From: JAKIVR01 sp035933635
Lineage (GTDB): Archaea > Thermoplasmatota > Thermoplasmata > Lutacidiplasmatales > UBA184
Direction of reading: 5' to 3'
Assembly: GCA_035933635.1 (NCBI GenBank)
Contig: DASYYY010000021.1
Coordinates: forward strand, 372,001-436,000
DNA length: 64,000 bases
Both the position numbers and the translations under genes were made by a program. Positions within the stretch are counted from its first letter, which is position 1. The number at the start of each line of letters is the position of its first letter. Of this stretch, positions 7,928 through 16,647 are shown one piece after another. Below the pieces are notes generated by a model, which searched no databases, was not told the origin of the DNA, and worked only from the letters and a program-made list of their open reading frames with translations.

Positions 7928-9058
7928 ATGCGACCGCTCGCCCAGGAGATCCTCGCCCACCTGCCCCAAGAGGGACGCAAGAGCGCCGTTCCCGAGGCCT
8001 CTCCTCCGCCGACCAACGACGACGCCGAGCTCGAGGCGGTCCTCGCCTCGCTCAAGACCAACATCAAGGTCGTCGGGTGCGGTGGCGGCGGCTGCAATAC
8101 GATCAACCGGCTCGCCGACGAGGGGCTGCTCGGCGCCGAGATGGTGGCCTGCAACACCGACGCCCAGCACCTCCTCGCCATCCATGCCCCGAAGAAGATC
8201 CTCCTCGGCCGGCGGCTCACACGCGGGCTCGGCGCGGGCGCGCTGCCGCAGGTCGGCGAGCAGGCCGCGCACGAGGCCGAGGACGAGCTCAAGAAGGTAC
8301 TGACCGACTGCGACATGGTGTTCATCACCTTAGGGCTCGGCGGCGGCACCGGTACCGGCTCGGCGCCGGTCGTTGCCGAGGTGGCCAAGAAGACCAACGC
8401 CGGCAATCCGCTGACGATCGCCGTCTGCACGCTGCCCTTTGCGAGCGAGGGGCTCGTTCGGATGGAGAACGCGATGTGGGGGCTGGAGCGGTTGCGCTCC
8501 AGCGTCGATACCGTCATCACCATCCCCAACGACCGGCTGCTCGAGCTGGTTCCCCGGCTCCCGATCCAGACCGCGTTCAAGGTCGCCGATTCGGTGCTGG
8601 CCCGCGCGATCCGTGGGATCACCGAGATCATCACCAAGCCCGGCCTGGTCAACCTCGACTTCAACGACCTGCGTACGATCATGAAGGGCGGGGGGGTCGC
8701 GCTGATCGGGATCGGCGAATCCGAGAGCGAGAACCGCGCCGAGGACGCCGTGATGGAGGCGATCAACTCCCCGCTGCTGCGCGTCGACATCGCCGGGGCC
8801 ACGGGCGCGCTGATCAACGTCACGGGCGGACCGGACATGACCGTCACCGAGGCGCAGAAGGCCGCCGAGGTCGTCCAGAAGGCGGTCTCGCCGACCGCCC
8901 GCATCATCTGGGGTGCCGCCGTCGACCCGACGATGCAGAGCACCATCCGCGTGATGCTCGTGGTCACCGGAGTTAAATCCCCCCAGATTTACGGGGGGGC
9001 CACGGGCGTCGCCGGCCCGGCCCGCGCCTCCGGGCCGGACATCGACGTCGTCCGCTAA
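7928..9058 (+). CDS. ftsZ: Cell division GTPase FtsZ
   Basis: 376 aa. After a ~40-residue N-terminal extension come the tubulin/FtsZ motifs: VVGCGGGGCNTINRL, the T3 region VACNTDAQHL, the signature GLGGGTGTGSAPVVAE and the T7 loop NLDFNDLRTIM. The C-terminus ends GPDIDVVR, resembling the conserved archaeal FtsZ tail peptide. It polymerises into the cytokinetic ring. It heads the ftsZ-secE-spt5-rpl11 run, which is the classical euryarchaeal order, with a 9-nt gap to secE. Confidence 0.97.
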   Translation: MRPLAQEILAHLPQEGRKSAVPEASPPPTNDDAELEAVLASLKTNIKVVGCGGGGCNTINRLADEGLLGAEMVACNTDAQHLLAIHAPKKILLGRRLTRGLGAGALPQVGEQAAHEAEDELKKVLTDCDMVFITLGLGGGTGTGSAPVVAEVAKKTNAGNPLTIAVCTLPFASEGLVRMENAMWGLERLRSSVDTVITIPNDRLLELVPRLPIQTAFKVADSVLARAIRGITEIITKPGLVNLDFNDLRTIMKGGGVALIGIGESESENRAEDAVMEAINSPLLRVDIAGATGALINVTGGPDMTVTEAQKAAEVVQKAVSPTARIIWGAAVDPTMQSTIRVMLVVTGVKSPQIYGGATGVAGPARASGPDIDVVR

Positions 9059-9067
9059 GGCACAGCG

Positions 9068-9319
9068 ATGGCGTTCCTCGACCGCGCGCGCAACGTCCAA
9101 GACCAGCTGGACGGACGTCTCCGCGGCGTCGGCCACGGCAAGTACGGGCGCATCCTGAGGATGGCGCGCAAGCCCTCGACCGACGAGTACGTCAAGGTGC
9201 TCGAGGTCACCGCGCTCGGCGCAGTGCTCATCGGAGTGGTGGGGTTCATGATCTACATCTTTTTCAGCCAGGCCGGGCCGTGGATCTGGTCGAATCTCTT
9301 CGGCGGGATCGTGCTCTAG
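9068..9319 (+). CDS. secE: Protein translocase subunit SecE/Sec61-gamma
   Basis: 83 aa with an amphipathic N-terminal region (LRMARKPSTDEYVKVLEVT) followed by one C-terminal transmembrane helix (about residues 52-75), the standard SecE layout. The K-P-[ST]-x-x-E-[FY] pattern before the helix is typical. It clamps SecY in the membrane channel. It lies between ftsZ and spt5, as in many archaea. Confidence 0.93.
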   Translation: MAFLDRARNVQDQLDGRLRGVGHGKYGRILRMARKPSTDEYVKVLEVTALGAVLIGVVGFMIYIFFSQAGPWIWSNLFGGIVL

Positions 9320-9336
9320 CGGCGCTCCCCGACCCC

Positions 9337-10335
9337 ATGCCCGAGCAACCTGACGACGATTCCGGCATCGGTCTGCTCTCGGGTGCCGAAGCGCCCCCGA
9401 CCCCGGCGACCAAGCCCTCGAGGGCCGCTGTCGCGCCCGCCCCGGTCGTGGCCGCCCCGACGCCGCCGCCGAAGCCGATCGTCAGCACCATGCTGTCGCT
9501 CAAGCCGGCGGACGTCACCGAGCGGCAGGTGACCGCGGACGCGGTCACGACGCTCTCGGCCGTCCTCCAGAGCTCCGCCCCCGAGGCGGTCGCCATCGAG
9601 CTCGGTGCCGAGGTCGCCTACACCTCGACCTACCCCGGTGAGGGCGCGGAGTGGCCCGTTCGCTGGCTGCTCCCGAACAAGAAACAGTACCTCGAGCTCG
9701 TCCGCCGCCACGAGAAGGCCAAGCTGACCCTCGAGCCCAACGTCCCGGTGCCGCTGTCGGTCGAGGTCCAGGCTCCGGTCGGCGTGCGCTACGGCGACCG
9801 GGTCGAGGTCCGGCTCACGGCCGCGGCCAACGGCGAGGGCCGGGGCGAGAAGCTGACCCTGGCGTGGACCGCCCGCCAGGCCGTGCTGGCGATCAAGAGC
9901 TCGCGCGGCTACGAGCGCGAGGTCGCCGACACGCTGCTCTCGCGCGCGGAGGAGAAGCCCGACGTGCTGTTCGCGCTGCTCGTGCCCGCGGCGCTCCGCG
10001 GTTACGTCTTCGCCGAGGGGATGAGCCTGGAGGGCGTCCGCGAGATGCTCAAGGGCATCCGCAAGGCCCGCGGCCTGGTCGAGGGCGAGACGACCCTCAA
10101 GGAGGTCGAGCCGCTCCTCGTGCCCAAGATCACCGTCGAGGGCTTCGTCGAGGGGGCCATCGTCGAGCTGATCGCCGGACCGTTCAAGGGCGAGAAGGCG
10201 CGCGTCAAGAAGATCGACCAGGCGAAGGAAGAGATCACCGTCGAGCTCATCGAGGCGGTCGTCCCGATCCCGGTCACGGTGCGCGGCGACCACGTCCGGA
10301 TGCTGGAGAAGGGAGGCGGAAAGAGTGGCGGATGA
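9337..10335 (+). CDS. spt5: Transcription elongation factor Spt5/NusG with N-terminal extension
   Basis: 332 aa, about twice the usual ~150 aa of archaeal Spt5. The last ~150 residues are the expected protein: the NGN domain starts at VLAIKSSRGYEREVADTLL and the KOW domain reads EGAIVELIAGPFKGEKARVKKID. The first ~40 residues are Pro/Ala-rich. Residues ~55-185 form a separate segment with strand-like text (PLSVEVQAPVGVRYGDRVEVRLTAAA) resembling Ig-like or NEW3-type beta-sandwich domains. Spt5 with RpoE'' (Spt4) binds the RNA polymerase clamp and raises processivity. An in-frame start at 9280 overlaps secE and was rejected. The stop overlaps the rpl11 GTG by 11 nt, suggesting coupling. Confidence 0.88.
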   Translation: MPEQPDDDSGIGLLSGAEAPPTPATKPSRAAVAPAPVVAAPTPPPKPIVSTMLSLKPADVTERQVTADAVTTLSAVLQSSAPEAVAIELGAEVAYTSTYPGEGAEWPVRWLLPNKKQYLELVRRHEKAKLTLEPNVPVPLSVEVQAPVGVRYGDRVEVRLTAAANGEGRGEKLTLAWTARQAVLAIKSSRGYEREVADTLLSRAEEKPDVLFALLVPAALRGYVFAEGMSLEGVREMLKGIRKARGLVEGETTLKEVEPLLVPKITVEGFVEGAIVELIAGPFKGEKARVKKIDQAKEEITVELIEAVVPIPVTVRGDHVRMLEKGGGKSGG

Positions 10336-10789
10336 GGTGAGCGTGATGGTGGAGGGCGGCAAGGCCGCGGCCGGCGCGGTGCTGGGGGCGGCCCTCGGGC
10401 CGCTGGGCATCAACGTCGGTCAGGTCGTCGCCCAGATCAACGAGCAGACCAAGGGCTTCGCCGGGATGAAGGTCCCGGTGCTGATCAAGGTCGACGCGGC
10501 GACGCGCCAGTTCACCCTCGTCGTCGGTCGCCCGCCGGTCGCGGCGCTCCTGTTGAAGGAAGTGGGGAAGGAGAAGGGCAGCGGCAAGTCCAAGACCGAG
10601 ACCATCGGCGACGTCTCGATGGCGGCCGTGACGAAGATCGCCCAGGCCAAGGGGGCCGACCTCCAGGGCCGCACCGACGATCACCGCATCAACCAGGTCA
10701 TCGGCACCTGCGTGTCGATGGGCATCACCGTCGACGGGCAGGACCCGCGCGCGCTGCTCAAGGAGCGCACGGGGAGGGCCGCGGCATGA
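10325..10789 (+). CDS. rpl11: Large subunit ribosomal protein uL11
   Basis: 154 aa. The N-terminal domain (VEGGKAAAGAVLGAALGPLGIN) and the C-terminal RNA-binding domain (TETIGDVSMAAVTKIAQAK ... VIGTCVSMGITVDG) are complete. It binds the GTPase-associated centre of 23S rRNA. The GTG start overlaps the spt5 stop. The gene overlaps the next one by 4 nt (ATGA). The genes for L1, L10 and L12, usually next in this archaeal operon, are not here. Confidence 0.96.
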   Translation: MADEVSVMVEGGKAAAGAVLGAALGPLGINVGQVVAQINEQTKGFAGMKVPVLIKVDAATRQFTLVVGRPPVAALLLKEVGKEKGSGKSKTETIGDVSMAAVTKIAQAKGADLQGRTDDHRINQVIGTCVSMGITVDGQDPRALLKERTGRAAA

Positions 10790-11085
10790 TGCCGGGGATG
10801 CCCGGCATGCCCGGGCCGGACCTTTCCAACGCCGAGATCGTCGATTACTCGACCCTCGAGGGGGACGGCAAGGTCCGCCTCAAGCTCAAGGACGGCTCGA
10901 TCATCGAGGTCCGGCTGGAGATCATGAACATCCTGCGGGCGGGCAACGACCCCAACACGGGGCTTCCCGCCTACATCGTGCAATCCGCTCCGCTCGTCCG
11001 CCTCGTCGAGTGCCCCAAGGAGCTCCGCAAGGCGCCCATCCGCCCCGGCGCCAAGGACCCCAAGGCGATCACCGGGTTCGGCTAG
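10786..11085 (+). CDS. Small hypothetical protein coupled to rpl11
   Basis: 99 aa, not recognised. It starts with Met/Pro/Gly repeats (MMPGMPGMPGPD), then a compact strand-rich segment EGDGKVRLKLKDGSIIEVRLEI and a second half LPAYIVQSAPLVRLVECPKEL. There is no signal peptide or membrane helix. The ATGA overlap with rpl11 indicates translational coupling, so a ribosome- or translation-related role is a reasonable guess only. It ends 14 nt before the convergent surface-protein gene. Confidence 0.75.
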   Translation: MMPGMPGMPGPDLSNAEIVDYSTLEGDGKVRLKLKDGSIIEVRLEIMNILRAGNDPNTGLPAYIVQSAPLVRLVECPKELRKAPIRPGAKDPKAITGFG

Positions 11086-11098
11086 ACGGTCGCCCCGA

Positions 11099-14000
11099 TC
11101 ACCCGGGCGGCTCCGAGCCGTCGCCGGGGTCGGGCTCCTCCGGCTCGGTGTACTCCATCGGCGGCTGATCTTCGGGGCTCGTCTCCGGACCGGCGTCGCG
11201 CCGGGACCGCCACAACACCACAACGCCGACGATCACCACGACGGCCACCGCGGCGAGGAGTCCGAGATCGACGAGCGGCAGCGCTCCCGTGCTCGGCGTC
11301 GAGCCGGTTTTCGTGAAGGTGAACGTCGGCAGGGTCAGGTTGCGGCCGTCCACGCGGACCGAGCCGCTCCCGCTGGAGCCGTACCCGGCGACCGGCGCGA
11401 CCGAATAGCTGTAGGTCCCGTTGGGCTCGACGGCCGTGAGGGTCGAGGCGGTGCCGTTGATCGTGGTCGTCCCGAACGTTACCTCCCATTCGGTCCCGTT
11501 CGGCAACCCGGTCTCGAGCAGCGTCACCGTGTAGGTCACCGGGGTGAACGCGATCGGGATCGAGCGGGGCGCCCCGCTGACCTGGAACGATCCGGCGCTC
11601 GTGGAGGAGAAGCCCGGGACGAGGGCGAGCGCGAAGGTGTAGGGCCCGTCCGGTAACTGCAGAACGAGGCTCGCCGCGGTGGTGGTGTTGGTCACCCCTT
11701 GGATCACGACCCCCCAGAGCGTCGAGGACGGAAGTCCGGACTCCACGAAGCTCACGGCGTACCGCGGGGGCGGGCCGGAGGTCGACCGGAAGGAGACCGA
11801 GACCGGGCCGGGAACGCTGCCCGGACCATCGACGACCATCCGCCCGCTCGAGGGTGTGGCGGCGTACCCGGCGGCGGTGAAGGAGTAGGTGTAGGTCCCG
11901 TTCGGAACGCGGAATCCCACCGTCGAGCCCGTCGAGGAGTTCGCCCGGGCGCCGAGGTGAACGGTCCAGGCGGTTCCTGAGGGCAGGCCCGTCTCGACGA
12001 ACGAGACCGCGTACGACGCGTTGGCCGAGGAAGGTTCGAACTTCACCGTCAGGGCAACCGCCCCTCCGCTGACATTGAACGTGCCCTTCGGTGGTGTCGC
12101 CGAATATCCGGAAAGCCCTGTGGTGATCGTGTAGTTGTACGAGCCATTGAGGAGGGCGAATCCGACCGTGGGTCCGGTCGAGGTGTTCGACAGACCGGAG
12201 ATCCGCACGGTCCAGGCACTGCTCGGCGGCAGTCCGCTTTCGGTGAAGTCGACCGGGTAGACCGGTACGAAGCGGAGTGGGACGGGGAGGTTGGAGCCGT
12301 TGACGGCGAAGGTCCCGTTGGGCGGGATCGGAAGGAAACCCGGAACAGCGGCGATGGTGAACCGGTAGGTGCCGTTGGGGAGCTGGAAGCCGATGCTACG
12401 GGTGCTGGAACTGTTCGTCGTCCCGTTGACGGCGGCCGACCACGACGTCCCCAACGGAAGTCCGAGCTCGAAGAACACCACCAGGTACGTCTCCCGGACG
12501 AAGGTCACCGAGACGAGCGCGGGGCCGCCCGCCAGATGGACCGTTCCGCCGAACGTGGTCGAGTACCCCGGCTCGGGGCCGATGGCGTACGTGTAGGTCC
12601 CGTTCGTCAGGTTCACGACGATCGAACTTCCGGAGGAGGAGAGGGTCGAATTGGCGATCGCAACGGACCACGGCGTCCCCGCAGGGAGCCCGGTCTCGTT
12701 GAAGTCGATCGGGTAGACGGCGGAGTAGCTGACGTTGATCGAGACCGGAGCTCCGGTCACCGTGGCCGTCCCGGTGGGAGCGACGGGGATGTATCCGCGG
12801 ACGGGGGGTACCGTGTAGGGGTAGCTGCCGTTCGGCTCCGGGACCACGAACGAGCTGGGCGCGTGCGCCGAGAAGTTCGTTGCCCCGAGCCCCACGGTCC
12901 AATTCTCGCCCGAGGGAAGCCCGTGCTCGTGGAAGGTCAGCGGATAGGATCCGTTGGGCGTGCCGAGCACGCTGATGTTGTCCGAGACCGAGCCGTAGTC
13001 GCAGACGTACACCTCCGTGGTCGCGGGGTCGAACAGCGCCGAGTACGGCGTGACCCCGGTCGCGACCCGGGCGACGAGGCTGGTGCCGTTCAGCACCGCG
13101 ACGCCGTTGTACAGGGCGACCGGGAAGTAGACGAGGTGATCGACCGAGTCGTAGGTCGGGTACTGCGGGAAGTGCCCGACGCTGACGTTACCGACCTCCG
13201 TCGTACCGCTGAGGACGAAGACGGAATCACTGGTCTGGTCCCCGACGTAGACGTAGCCGTTGGCCGCATCGTAGGTCCCGAAGGTCGGGCCGCCACCTGC
13301 CGGGGCGTTGCCGACGACGCGGGTGCCCTTGAGGATGGTGACGTTGTTCGAGGCGGCATTGAGGATGTAGACCTCGGCGGTGGCGGGGTCGTAGACGGCC
13401 GACTGCGGGCTCTGGCCCACGCTCAGGTTGGTGACGAACTGCGTCCCGTTCAGGATGGAGACGTTGTTGTCGCCGCTGTCCGGGACGTAGACGTAGCGAT
13501 CCGCCGCATCGTACACCCCGAACCCGGGCCGGGGGGACGGTTGGCCGAGCAGCGAGAGGGGGAGGGTGGCGACGATCGTCATGTCATCGACGACGGCGAC
13601 GGTGTTCGAGTTGAAGTTCGAAATGTACATCCAGCCGTTCGCCGGGTCGTAGGTCGCAGAGTGGGGTCCGCATCCGACCGCGAGAGAGCCGACCAGCCGG
13701 GTCCCGTTGAACACGGTGGCGTTGCAGGTGGTCCCGAAGTTCAGCACATAGTCGAGACCGGTCGCGGGGTCGTAGCCGGAGTTGATCGGATCATCGCCGA
13801 CGGGGTAGGTCACGAGCGGGGTGTTGTTCGACGCGGCGACGATCGTTACGGTATTGCCGCCCAACGAGGGGCTCCCAAAATTCGTGATGAAGAGATAGTC
13901 GTCGCGCGAATCCCAACTGGCGTAGGTGGGATTGTCGTAGACCGAGAACCGGGTCAACAGGTCGGCGCCGTAGATCGAGGTCGATCCGGGGGAGAGGGCC

Positions 14001-14197
14001 GCAGGCTTCGATCCCGACGGCAGCGGAGTCACGTGCGTGACGGTGGGGGCGTGGTTGGCCAAGGGGCCGGCCAGGTTCCCCCAGGCCGGTGGCGACATGC
14101 CGCTCGCCAGGACCGCAACGGCCACGACGGGAGCGAGCCAGTGGAATCCCACGGCGCGACGGCGGGATGGGGGAGCTGAGGGCGGTCTACCCGTCAC
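11099..14197 (-). CDS. Giant surface protein: beta-propeller, Ig-like repeats, TM anchor, acidic tail
   Basis: 1032 aa. Signal peptide (RRRAVGFHWLAPVVAVAVLASG) then seven or so YVTN-type propeller blades of ~45 residues (patterns YDPATGxxYVLN, NNVSILNGT). About seven ~80-residue repeats follow, each opening with FxExGLPxGTxW and carrying PNGTYxY and GYxxxPxxGxFxVxG. One C-terminal helix (LLAAVAVVVIVGVVVLW) precedes a Pro/Glu-rich acidic tail. There are many N-glycosylation sequons. It probably stands in the cell envelope as an adhesin or S-layer-associated protein. The GTG at 14197 is preferred because GGAGGTGG lies 8 nt upstream; an ATG at 14236 is in frame. Confidence 0.8.
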   Translation of the reverse strand: MTGRPPSAPPSRRRAVGFHWLAPVVAVAVLASGMSPPAWGNLAGPLANHAPTVTHVTPLPSGSKPAALSPGSTSIYGADLLTRFSVYDNPTYASWDSRDDYLFITNFGSPSLGGNTVTIVAASNNTPLVTYPVGDDPINSGYDPATGLDYVLNFGTTCNATVFNGTRLVGSLAVGCGPHSATYDPANGWMYISNFNSNTVAVVDDMTIVATLPLSLLGQPSPRPGFGVYDAADRYVYVPDSGDNNVSILNGTQFVTNLSVGQSPQSAVYDPATAEVYILNAASNNVTILKGTRVVGNAPAGGGPTFGTYDAANGYVYVGDQTSDSVFVLSGTTEVGNVSVGHFPQYPTYDSVDHLVYFPVALYNGVAVLNGTSLVARVATGVTPYSALFDPATTEVYVCDYGSVSDNISVLGTPNGSYPLTFHEHGLPSGENWTVGLGATNFSAHAPSSFVVPEPNGSYPYTVPPVRGYIPVAPTGTATVTGAPVSINVSYSAVYPIDFNETGLPAGTPWSVAIANSTLSSSGSSIVVNLTNGTYTYAIGPEPGYSTTFGGTVHLAGGPALVSVTFVRETYLVVFFELGLPLGTSWSAAVNGTTNSSSTRSIGFQLPNGTYRFTIAAVPGFLPIPPNGTFAVNGSNLPVPLRFVPVYPVDFTESGLPPSSAWTVRISGLSNTSTGPTVGFALLNGSYNYTITTGLSGYSATPPKGTFNVSGGAVALTVKFEPSSANASYAVSFVETGLPSGTAWTVHLGARANSSTGSTVGFRVPNGTYTYSFTAAGYAATPSSGRMVVDGPGSVPGPVSVSFRSTSGPPPRYAVSFVESGLPSSTLWGVVIQGVTNTTTAASLVLQLPDGPYTFALALVPGFSSTSAGSFQVSGAPRSIPIAFTPVTYTVTLLETGLPNGTEWEVTFGTTTINGTASTLTAVEPNGTYSYSVAPVAGYGSSGSGSVRVDGRNLTLPTFTFTKTGSTPSTGALPLVDLGLLAAVAVVVIVGVVVLWRSRRDAGPETSPEDQPPMEYTEPEEPDPGDGSEPPG

Positions 14198-14331
14198 GGA
14201 CGGGCCACCTCCCCGCCGGAGCTGAACGACCTGCATCGATCCTGGGCCGTTGCACCTCCGGATCGTCAAAACCCCCGAACCGCAGATAACTCCGCTGCGG
14301 AGGTTCGACACCCCTCTTTGCCGCGGACGGG

Positions 14332-15330
14332 CTACACGCCCTCGAGCCCAACGTACTCGCCCCGGTCGACGATGTGGTGGGGAGTGTCGCCTCGGAGGTA
14401 GCGGGCCATATTTTCGAGAGCGCGTGACAACACCGCGGCCCGCGCCTGAGGCACGACCCCGGCCCGGTGCGGCGACGCAACGAGGTTCGGGTACGCCGCG
14501 AGGTCGAACGGGTGACGTACGCGTCCGTCTTGGAACTCCTCGTTCCACCATACGTCCAACGCGGCCCGGAACTCCGGTGAGCTGCGCAGCTTCCCCTCGA
14601 GGGCGCGGGGATCCGTGGTCCCGGCGCGTCCGACGCTGACGAACAGCGCGTCGGAGCGCATCGCCGCGAACGCCCGCTCGCCGAACACGCCGGCGGTCGA
14701 GCGGGTGTACGGCAGGCAATTTATCACGACCCGGGCGCGGGGCAGCTCCTCGATCAACCGGTCGATCGGGACGACCTGGTCCGCCCCCGGTCGGGCGTCA
14801 CCGCTTCGATTCACCCCCACGACCTCGAGGCCGAGGCCGTGCAAACGGGGGGCGACCTCCTGCGCGATCTCGCCGTAGCCCACCACCAGCGAGCGCTCGC
14901 CCGCCAGATAGGTGAGCGAGGCGGTAGGGCGCAGCTTCCCGGCGAGGGTCTGCGCATGACCCTCGGGTATCCGGCGCGCGGCCGCCAGCAGCAGCGCGAC
15001 CGCGTGCTCGGCCACGAACGGCGCGTACGCGCCCACGTTCCCTGCGACCCGCGCCGACATAGGGATCCTGTCAAAGGGGAAGTCGTCGACCCCGGTGTAG
15101 ATCTGCTGGACGAACTCGAGCGCGGGAAGGTCCTCGGGCTTCAGTCCCGGGAGCTCCCTACGGATGTTGCCCACGAGCAGAGCCCGAACATCGTTCCAGG
15201 GGCGCGGCGGCTCGTCCGAGACGTAGGCGATCGCGGTCGCCGACGGCAACGCCTCGGCGATGCGCCGTCGGGTCTCGGCGTCGTTCCAGAGGCTGACCAA
15301 CACGTGTCGACCGGGTGCGCTCAACCCCAT
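14332..15330 (-). CDS. D-isomer-specific 2-hydroxyacid dehydrogenase family protein
   Basis: 332 aa. The NAD-binding motif reads VVGYGEIAQEVAPRLHGLG; the later family blocks are VVINCLPYTRSTAGVFGERAF, SVGRAGTTDPRAL (catalytic Arg region), LDVWWNEEF (Glu region) and SPHRAG (catalytic His). Members reduce 2-oxoacids to D-2-hydroxyacids; the substrate cannot be told. The canonical N-x-G-R-G is altered to SVGRAG. The ATG at 15330 begins just before the first beta-strand (HVLVSLW). It is divergent from the small membrane gene at 15386. Confidence 0.85.
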   Translation of the reverse strand: MGLSAPGRHVLVSLWNDAETRRRIAEALPSATAIAYVSDEPPRPWNDVRALLVGNIRRELPGLKPEDLPALEFVQQIYTGVDDFPFDRIPMSARVAGNVGAYAPFVAEHAVALLLAAARRIPEGHAQTLAGKLRPTASLTYLAGERSLVVGYGEIAQEVAPRLHGLGLEVVGVNRSGDARPGADQVVPIDRLIEELPRARVVINCLPYTRSTAGVFGERAFAAMRSDALFVSVGRAGTTDPRALEGKLRSSPEFRAALDVWWNEEFQDGRVRHPFDLAAYPNLVASPHRAGVVPQARAAVLSRALENMARYLRGDTPHHIVDRGEYVGLEGV

Positions 15331-15356
15331 CCCTTCGCCCGCCCCGGGCCACGAAG

Positions 15357-15366
15357 CGCTATGAAG
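15357..15366. promoter_or_regulatory. TATA-like box between divergent genes
   Basis: GCGCTATGAA lies in the 55-nt gap between the starts at 15330 (minus) and 15386 (plus). Spacing is ~25-30 nt to each start codon, so it may serve both directions. Confidence 0.35.
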
Positions 15367-15385
15367 CCGAGCCCGGTGGACGAAC

Positions 15386-15703
15386 GTGGACGCACAGGAC
15401 GAGAAGCCGCCGTTGCCGCCGGAGGACCCGGGCGGCGATCTCCGGCTCGGCTGGCGGATCGCCGGAGCGCTTTCCATCGTGGGAGGCTGGGGCGTGGCGG
15501 TCGTGGCCAACCTCCTCCTCCACGCCTACGCCCCCTCCGCAGGATGGACCTGGGGGCCTTGGTGGATCGGGCAGACGATCGGCCCCTATGCGTGGGCGCT
15601 GTTCGGTATCGGTATCGCCGTCGGACTCTTCGGGGTCGTCATGCTCTACCTTGCGCGGAACGCCCCGCGGGGACCGTTCGTCCTTCCGGGCGTGGCGTAC
15701 TGA
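15386..15703 (+). CDS. Small two-helix membrane protein
   Basis: 105 aa, not recognised. An acidic Pro-rich N-terminus is followed by a helix at ~25-47 (AGALSIVGGWGVAVVANLLL) and another at ~68-92. The tryptophan-rich loop between them reads GWTWGPWWIGQ. The GTG start lies ~25 nt after a TATA-like box. No operon partner. Confidence 0.55.
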   Translation: MDAQDEKPPLPPEDPGGDLRLGWRIAGALSIVGGWGVAVVANLLLHAYAPSAGWTWGPWWIGQTIGPYAWALFGIGIAVGLFGVVMLYLARNAPRGPFVLPGVAY

Positions 15704-15733
15704 GCCGGAGTCCGGCCCGCGCGGTCGCGGGTA

Positions 15734-15928
15734 CTAGCCGATCCGGGACGGCGGGTGCTTGACCGACGGGATCCCCTTCTGCCGCTTGAGCACCGACGTG
15801 CAATCCGGGCAGACCCGCTCTTCGGAGTCCAGGCAGCTCACGCACAATGTGCGACCGCAGACCGTGCAGCGCAAATGGGCGGGCGCACCGCACCGCTGGC
15901 ACTGCCCCACGAGGGACAATCGGTTCAC
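15734..15928 (-). CDS. Small zinc-binding protein with four CxxC pairs
   Basis: 64 aa. Four Cys pairs (CQRC, CTVC, CVSC, CPDC) spaced over residues ~10-43 form a double zinc-ribbon or B-box-like module, followed by a basic tail. A nucleic-acid or protein interaction role is likely but unspecified. Its GTG overlaps the phosphatase stop (GTGA), so it is the last gene of the gatD-gatE-pgp run. Confidence 0.75.
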   Translation of the reverse strand: MNRLSLVGQCQRCGAPAHLRCTVCGRTLCVSCLDSEERVCPDCTSVLKRQKGIPSVKHPPSRIG

Positions 15929-16641
15929 CTCGATGCGGAGAAAGCAACGAAGCGCGCGCGCTTAAGGGCTTCGACGAAGCCGAAGGCGTTGGTGCGCCGC
16001 GCGACGAAATCCGCGACCGCGCGTGCTTTGGGGTCGGCGTCGCGGAAGCTGACCGCCCATCCGGCCACCGCCAGGATGGGGACGTCGTTCTCGCCGTCCC
16101 CGGCGACCATACAGTCCGCAGGCGTCAAACGATACCGGCGCAGCGCGCGATCGAGGGCGTAGAGCTTGCCGCGACCCTTCTGGATCAGGTGGACCGCGTA
16201 GCCCGTCGGGACGACGTCGACGTCGTGGTCGGCAAGGACGCGGCGCGCCCGGTCGACCGGGAGGTTCGGCTCTAGGGCGACCTCGGTCTCCCGCCAACGA
16301 TCGGTGAACAAGCGCCGCGCGGGTAGACCGGCTCGAACGAGGGCGCGCAACGCCCTCAGCGCCACCGCCCGATCCGCCAGCCGGCGGACCTGATCCTCTC
16401 CGTCGACGCGCTCGTAGAGGATCCCGCCGTTCTCGGCCACGATCGGCCCGGTCAGGCCGACGAACCGATGGAGGGCGAGGGCGACGGGAAGCACATTGCC
16501 CGTGGCCAACACGACCGGAACCCCCCGGTGTTCCAGCGACCGGATCCGATCGAGAGCTTCCGGGAGCAGGCGACGGCGTCCGTCGGTGAGGGTGCCATCG
16601 ATGTCGGTGACCAGGGCGCGGAGCGACGGAGTGTCCGGCAC
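15925..16641 (-). CDS. pgp: Phosphoglycolate phosphatase, archaeal HAD type
   Basis: 238 aa. HAD motif I is TDIDGTLTD with both Asp residues, motif II is VLATGN, the motif III lysine lies in KGRGKLYAL, and motif IV is GDGENDVPIL. The size and cap arrangement match the Thermoplasma TA0175-type enzymes, which dephosphorylate 2-phosphoglycolate. The GTG start is 6 nt after the gatE stop, so it is translated in the same operon. Confidence 0.88.
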   Translation of the reverse strand: MPDTPSLRALVTDIDGTLTDGRRRLLPEALDRIRSLEHRGVPVVLATGNVLPVALALHRFVGLTGPIVAENGGILYERVDGEDQVRRLADRAVALRALRALVRAGLPARRLFTDRWRETEVALEPNLPVDRARRVLADHDVDVVPTGYAVHLIQKGRGKLYALDRALRRYRLTPADCMVAGDGENDVPILAVAGWAVSFRDADPKARAVADFVARRTNAFGFVEALKRARFVAFSASR

Positions 16642-16647
16642 TCCGAC

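Noticed and set aside
12536..14179. 547-codon ORF opposite the propeller surface gene
   Set aside because: Mirror of a GC-rich coding strand; no hydrophobic pattern or domain, rich in Arg, Asp and Gly.
14250..14331. Possible gene between the propeller protein and the dehydrogenase
   Set aside because: Too short and without a start or promoter; it holds only the upstream region of the propeller gene.
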